A stretch of 34,432 nucleotides of DNA from an uncultured Paraprevotella sp. (GTDB taxonomy: Bacteria; Bacteroidota; Bacteroidia; Bacteroidales; Bacteroidaceae): positions 1 to 34,432 of the forward strand of contig CAMWUI010000032.1 of NCBI GenBank assembly GCA_947177395.1. The letters are read 5' to 3'. This document shows, piece after piece, positions 34,409 to 34,432 of this stretch; positions within the stretch are counted from its first letter, which is position 1; every line of letters begins with the position of its first letter. The translations under genes and the position numbers were made by a program. Below the pieces are notes generated by a model. That model saw nothing but the letters and a program-made list of their open reading frames with translations. It was not told the origin of the DNA and searched no databases.

Positions 34409-34432
34409 AATAAGTTTGCGAGACGGAATAGG

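Overview
The window reads as a chromosomal segment of an anaerobic gut-type Bacteroidales bacterium (Bacteroidota). Four things point that way: promoters of the Bacteroides type (-7 box TAnnTTTG, sometimes with TTG or TTTG about 19-21 bases upstream); SPII lipoproteins and beta-barrel proteins; a B12 locus containing a BtuG-type surface propeller lipoprotein; and an anaerobic ribonucleotide reductase beside several secreted glycoside hydrolases. I cannot name the genus. No phage, CRISPR array, toxin-antitoxin, defence or secondary-metabolite cluster is visible. Most of the window is core genome, so the new material lies mainly in non-coding elements and domain architectures.

Layout. 1-1600: a 23-base-period repeat, a terminator, and a two-gene minus-strand unit for a lipoprotein and an outer-membrane barrel of unknown role. 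1696-7306: a minus-strand vitamin B12 uptake operon (btuB-btuG-btuF-btuC) behind a consensus promoter and a cobalamin riboswitch; no ATPase gene (btuD) is present. 7327-8926: an AlkD-like DNA glycosylase convergent with an orphan membrane protein. 9007-11463: a GH127 beta-L-arabinofuranosidase. 11496-13648: groES-groEL with a dyad in place of CIRCE. 13687-15111: aspartase. 15410-16558: a GH43-like enzyme. 16653-16721: a second copy of the 23-base repeat family. 16739-18683: two divergent members of the endonuclease/exonuclease/phosphatase fold, one a lipoprotein and one exonuclease III. 18769-21785: a DUF2027-Smr protein divergent from queA and a Nudix hydrolase. 22041-24868: nrdD-nrdG with a structured leader. 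24942-28718: a 1258-residue multidomain GH27 enzyme. 28820-33932: a minus-strand run lptF/G-like, ribBA, Bax inhibitor-1-like, aspartate aminotransferase. 34204-34277: tRNA-CAU. 34350-34408: a direct repeat pair at the window edge that may be the end of an insertion sequence.

How it works together. The B12 operon carries the surface capture protein, the TonB-dependent channel, the periplasmic binding lipoprotein and the inner-membrane permease, with feedback by cobalamin at the RNA level. GH127, GH43-like and GH27 enzymes are three separately promoted secreted hydrolases whose family activities (beta-L-arabinofuranose, beta-galactan, alpha-galactose or beta-L-arabinopyranose) would suit plant arabinogalactan side chains; they are not joined in a SusC/SusD locus here. 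NrdD/NrdG supply deoxynucleotides without oxygen, and aspartase plus aspartate aminotransferase connect aspartate to fumarate and oxaloacetate.

Strongest leads: the inverted-repeat leader of nrdD, the recurring 23-base repeat, the G tract at the -33 position of the lipoprotein/OMP unit, the dyad at groES, and the GH27 protein whose C-terminal sandwich appears split by two NPCM-like domains.
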